A stretch of DNA of 64,000 bases. Source: Flavobacterium sp. JAS (GTDB lineage: Bacteria > Bacteroidota > Bacteroidia > Flavobacteriales > Flavobacteriaceae). The translations under genes and the position numbers were made by a program. The DNA lies in NCBI RefSeq assembly GCF_020991455.1, contig NZ_JAJMOX010000006.1, forward strand, positions 124,001-188,000. The letters are read 5' to 3'. Below, in pieces: positions 61,371 to 64,000 of the stretch. Under the pieces are notes generated by a model. That model saw nothing but the letters and a program-made list of their open reading frames with translations, did not search any database and was not told the DNA's origin. Position 1 is the stretch's first letter. Each line of letters begins with the position of its first letter.

Positions 61371-62114
61371 CTATTGATATTTCAAAAACTTATTCACTTT
61401 CTCATAAGGAAATAAAAGTTCTTTCGGACCATCGGCATACGAAGCTGCTTCATAAGAGTTATAATATAAAAGCAAACCTTCATCGGTATAAAAAATATTT
61501 TGTGGCAATTGAAATTTGTCGTTTTCGAACATTAAGCCAGTTGCATTAATGTTGGCTTTGGTTGGGATATTGTATTTGGCTCTGAATTCCTTTTCGGCGA
61601 AAGTCTTAAATTCTTTTTCATTTTTAAACAATTGATTGGTAAAAATTGCTTTTCCGGTTTTGGGATTAAACAGCAAAGAGCGGAAACCCTGATAGCCATG
61701 AGCGCCACCGGTAAACGTATAATGGTCAATTTTTATATTTAAAATCTGATCTGAATTAAATTCGATATCACCTTTTATTTTTCCTTCCCAGCCAAAAGTT
61801 TCGCTTGGAAATTTTTTATGCATTTCTTCATAAGAAGCAATAAAAGATTCGGCCAATGTTGTGTAATCATTCACTTTTAATGGAGCTTCTCCAAAATAAA
61901 CAATTTCTTTTATTACAGCAAAAACCTTTTTATTGATGCTGTCTTTTACTATCGGGATGTTTTTTGCGACAGGAATATCTATAGTGATTTTTGGGCAATC
62001 GTTTTTGCAAGGAATGGCAGATTCTTTTTCAAATGTTTCATTTTCAAATGAAAGCCCTTTGCTGCAACTTGTCAAGATTAAAAACAAAAAGACTAAAATA
62101 GTTAAGTGTTTCAT
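61371..62114 (-). CDS. DUF3298/DUF4163 domain lipoprotein
   Basis: 247 aa. Lipobox LILTSC (Cys17). A DUF4163-like region (about 40-130; CPKITIDIPVAKNIPIVKDSINK) is followed by DUF3298 (about 140-235; TFTGGAHGYQGFRSLLFNPKTGK and FYTDEGLLLYYNSYEAASYADG). This architecture resembles the extracytoplasmic part of RsiV and PdaC-type proteins. An envelope role is likely; no partner is evident. Confidence 0.9.
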   Translation of the reverse strand: MKHLTILVFLFLILTSCSKGLSFENETFEKESAIPCKNDCPKITIDIPVAKNIPIVKDSINKKVFAVIKEIVYFGEAPLKVNDYTTLAESFIASYEEMHKKFPSETFGWEGKIKGDIEFNSDQILNIKIDHYTFTGGAHGYQGFRSLLFNPKTGKAIFTNQLFKNEKEFKTFAEKEFRAKYNIPTKANINATGLMFENDKFQLPQNIFYTDEGLLLYYNSYEAASYADGPKELLFPYEKVNKFLKYQ

Positions 62115-62219
62115 ATCAAAAAGTGTTAATTATATACAAAGGTAAGAAGTTGTATCAGGATTAAAATAAATTAAACGGTAAATTTGTACCACAATTAAGC
62201 ATTAAAAATTTATAACTAT

Positions 62220-63362
62220 ATGAAATTCAATACTAAAGTAATACATGGCGGTCAGCATCATGACCCAAGTACAGGGGCCGTTATGCCTCCGGTGTATCAA
62301 ACTTCAACATTTATTCAGACAAGTCCGGGAAAACCTTTGGCGGATTATGAATACAGCAGAGCGTCGAATCCAACTCGTACAGCTTTAGAAAATGCTTTGG
62401 CAAGTATTGAGAATGGTACGCGCGGATTGGCTTTTTCATCTGGTTTGGCAGCAACAGATTGTATTCTAAGATCGTTTAAAGCGGGTGATGAAATCATTGC
62501 TATGGATGATTTATATGGTGGAACTTATAGAATGTTCTCTAGAATTTATAAAGATTCAGGGATTAAATTTCATTTTGTTGATATGACTGATATCGCAAAA
62601 TTGAAATCTTTAATTAATGAAAACACAAAATTGGTTTGGGTAGAAACACCAACAAACCCGTTAATGAAATTGGCAGATATCGAAGAAGTGGCAAAAATCA
62701 CTAAAGCGAATAATATTTTGTTTGCTGTAGACAATACTTTTGCAACACCATATTTGCAAAAACCTCTTGATTTAGGAGCGGATATCGTTATGCACTCTGC
62801 TACAAAATATCTTGGCGGACATTCTGATGTTATTGCCGGAGCTTTAATTGTAAAAGATGAGGCTTTAGGAGATCAATTGCATTTTCAGCAATTTGCAACC
62901 GGAGCGACACTTGGACCAATGGATAGTTTCTTGGTTTTAAGAGGAATCAAAACACTTTCATTAAGAGTACAAAGACATTGTGAAAACGGAGAAAAAGTGG
63001 TGGAATATTTGACTAAACATCCAAAAATAAATACGGTTTATTATCCGGGTTTAAAAAGTCATCCATTTCATGAAATTGCTAAAAAGCAAATGAAAGCTTT
63101 TGGCGGAATGGTTTCGTTTACTTTTAAATCAGGAAAGAAAGAAGATTCAATTGCATTTTTAGAGAAACTAAAAGTTTTTACTTTGGCAGAATCTCTTGGA
63201 GGAGTTGAGTCATTGGCAAATCATCCTGCTTTAATGACGCACGCTTCTATTCCGGCTGATAAAAGAGCAGAAGTTGGTATTACTGACGATTTGGTTCGAT
63301 TGAGCGTTGGTATTGAAGATGCCGAAGATTTAATCGCAGATTTAGAACAAGCTTTAGCTTAA
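62220..63362 (+). CDS. Cystathionine gamma-synthase / trans-sulfuration PLP enzyme
   Basis: 380 aa fold-type I PLP enzyme. The Schiff-base Lys196 is in MHSATKYLGGHSD; YEYSRASNPTRTALE and SSGLAATDCIL form the PLP phosphate and substrate region; VDNTFATPYLQ holds the ring-stacking Asp. The C-terminal LGGVESLANHPALMTHASI is typical of the Cys/Met metabolism family. Gamma-synthase, gamma-lyase and O-acetylhomoserine sulfhydrylase cannot be separated by eye. Confidence 0.94.
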   Translation: MKFNTKVIHGGQHHDPSTGAVMPPVYQTSTFIQTSPGKPLADYEYSRASNPTRTALENALASIENGTRGLAFSSGLAATDCILRSFKAGDEIIAMDDLYGGTYRMFSRIYKDSGIKFHFVDMTDIAKLKSLINENTKLVWVETPTNPLMKLADIEEVAKITKANNILFAVDNTFATPYLQKPLDLGADIVMHSATKYLGGHSDVIAGALIVKDEALGDQLHFQQFATGATLGPMDSFLVLRGIKTLSLRVQRHCENGEKVVEYLTKHPKINTVYYPGLKSHPFHEIAKKQMKAFGGMVSFTFKSGKKEDSIAFLEKLKVFTLAESLGGVESLANHPALMTHASIPADKRAEVGITDDLVRLSVGIEDAEDLIADLEQALA

Positions 63363-63380
63363 AAATTAAATCTCACAATA

Positions 63381-63429
63381 AAAAAATCCCAAATTCCAAT
63401 CTTAATGATTTTGGAATTTGGGATTTTTT
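63381..63429. terminator. AAATCCCAAATTCCAA bidirectional terminator
   Basis: A 19-bp perfect inverted repeat (63381-63399 with 63411-63429), T-tracts on both strands, between convergent genes. Fourth member of this dyad family in the window. Confidence 0.85.
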
Positions 63430-63446
63430 TTATTTTTGGAATTTCT

Positions 63447-64000
63447 TTAATATTCTAGGTACATAATGTATCCTACGTTAAACCAAACTTGGGAATCGTT
63501 TGATTTGTTTTCTTTATAAAGATCTTTATTAGGATTTAAACCATCAACCCAATCAGAACTAAATCCTTGATAACGGGCTTCGAACATCAGATCACTCATT
63601 GTGGTCAGTTTGTAATGAATTCCGACACCTGCTGTTACTGATGCTACTATTCCCGATTCACTGGAAAATCCATATGGACGACCGTCTGAAGGAGTTAAGT
63701 ATTTGTAGAAAGTAGTTTGTGGAAGTCCTAAAGTACCTATTCTTGAATCAATTTTGGTAGAGTAATAACTAACCTGAAAACCTAAACTCACGTAAGGGCT
63801 AACGCCGCCAATTGTGTTTTCGAAAGCATGAATTTTCATAAACGGAGAATATTCTAATTGAGCTCCAAGATTGACTAAAGTAGAAGTGCCGTGCATCGCT
63901 CTAAGATGTTGCACAAGGTTCTTGACTTTTTCTCTTTCTACCCATTCTCCAAAATGTTCTAATTTGGTTGTGTTGAAAGACAACTCAGATCTTACTTTGA
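63447..64000 (-). CDS. Outer-membrane beta-barrel-like protein, 5' end outside the window
   Basis: The last 184 or so codons of a minus-strand gene that stays open to the window edge. The sequence is beta-rich with alternating hydrophobic residues (GAQLEYSPFMKI, SPYVSLGFQVSYYSTK, VASVTAGVGIHYKLT) and ends in aromatic LEY. It resembles the flavobacterial THC0290_0291-type outer-membrane proteins, but that assignment is from memory. No function is assigned. Confidence 0.8.
   Translation of the reverse strand, partial: KVRSELSFNTTKLEHFGEWVEREKVKNLVQHLRAMHGTSTLVNLGAQLEYSPFMKIHAFENTIGGVSPYVSLGFQVSYYSTKIDSRIGTLGLPQTTFYKYLTPSDGRPYGFSSESGIVASVTAGVGIHYKLTTMSDLMFEARYQGFSSDWVDGLNPNKDLYKENKSNDSQVWFNVGYIMYLEY

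Overview
The window looks like a chromosomal segment of a Flavobacterium-like member of the Bacteroidota. The DNA is AT-rich. Promoters, where visible, are of the Bacteroidota type (-7 TAnnTTTG, with or without an upstream TTG), and Shine-Dalgarno motifs are largely absent. There is a SusC/RagA-style TonB-dependent receptor, a complete Bat (MoxR/DUF58/VWA/TPR) operon, and many short intergenic dyad repeats of the kind that litter Flavobacterium genomes. No tRNA, rRNA, CRISPR array, transposase or phage structural gene was seen.

Layout: 1-2.7 kb holds two hypotheticals, pheS and a small hypothetical. 2.8-7.4 kb holds gpsA, an iron alcohol dehydrogenase, a secreted DJ-1/PfpI protein and a divergent LysR regulator. 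7.5-19.2 kb is the centrepiece, a unidirectional NAD+/ADP-ribose island. Its order is: an NrtR-type Nudix regulator, a PRPP-synthetase paralogue, a coiled-coil protein, a VWA protein, a divergent adenylosuccinate-synthetase paralogue, NADAR, a macrodomain/ADP-ribosylglycohydrolase fusion, a broken second macrodomain gene, DUF4291, a Tpt1/KptA RNA 2'-phosphotransferase, a second ADP-ribosylglycohydrolase, a PPP-type phosphatase, and a nucleoside-deoxyribosyltransferase-like/Nampt fusion. 19.4-24 kb holds housekeeping genes (nadD, gmk, yicC) and small genes. 24-36 kb holds a TonB receptor, pgi, regulator/oxidoreductase pairs, a LytM-type peptidase and tryptophan 2,3-dioxygenase. 36.5-39.5 kb has hppD and hmgA (tyrosine catabolism) split by a four-helix-bundle (S23/IVP family) gene. 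39.8-45.7 kb has a patatin-barrel protein, uvrC, an M14-like deacylase and 5-formyl-THF cyclo-ligase. 45.9-57.1 kb has a VWA lipoprotein and the Bat operon. 57.3-64 kb has an aldo-keto reductase, lipoproteins, an SDR, an AlbA_2 protein, a cystathionine gamma-synthase-like enzyme and a truncated outer-membrane protein.

How the island may work (inference): Tpt1 and ADP-ribosylation reactions consume NAD+ and release ADP-ribose derivatives. Macro, ADP-ribosylglycohydrolase and NADAR domains would remove or process ADP-ribose from proteins, nucleic acids or small molecules. Prs-like plus Nampt would rebuild NMN from nicotinamide. A host NadD homologue lies immediately downstream, convergently oriented. 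The Nudix-type regulator, with a perfect TTTGCGT-N7-ACGCAAA palindrome overlapping the island's predicted -7 box, suggests control by ADP-ribose or another NAD-derived ligand. The most novel parts are the NDT-Nampt fusion, the shortened PurA-like enzyme lacking the usual Arg-rich loop, the DUF4291-Tpt1 overlapping pair and the VWA/coiled-coil pair.

All family assignments come from motif recognition by eye; no database search was run.
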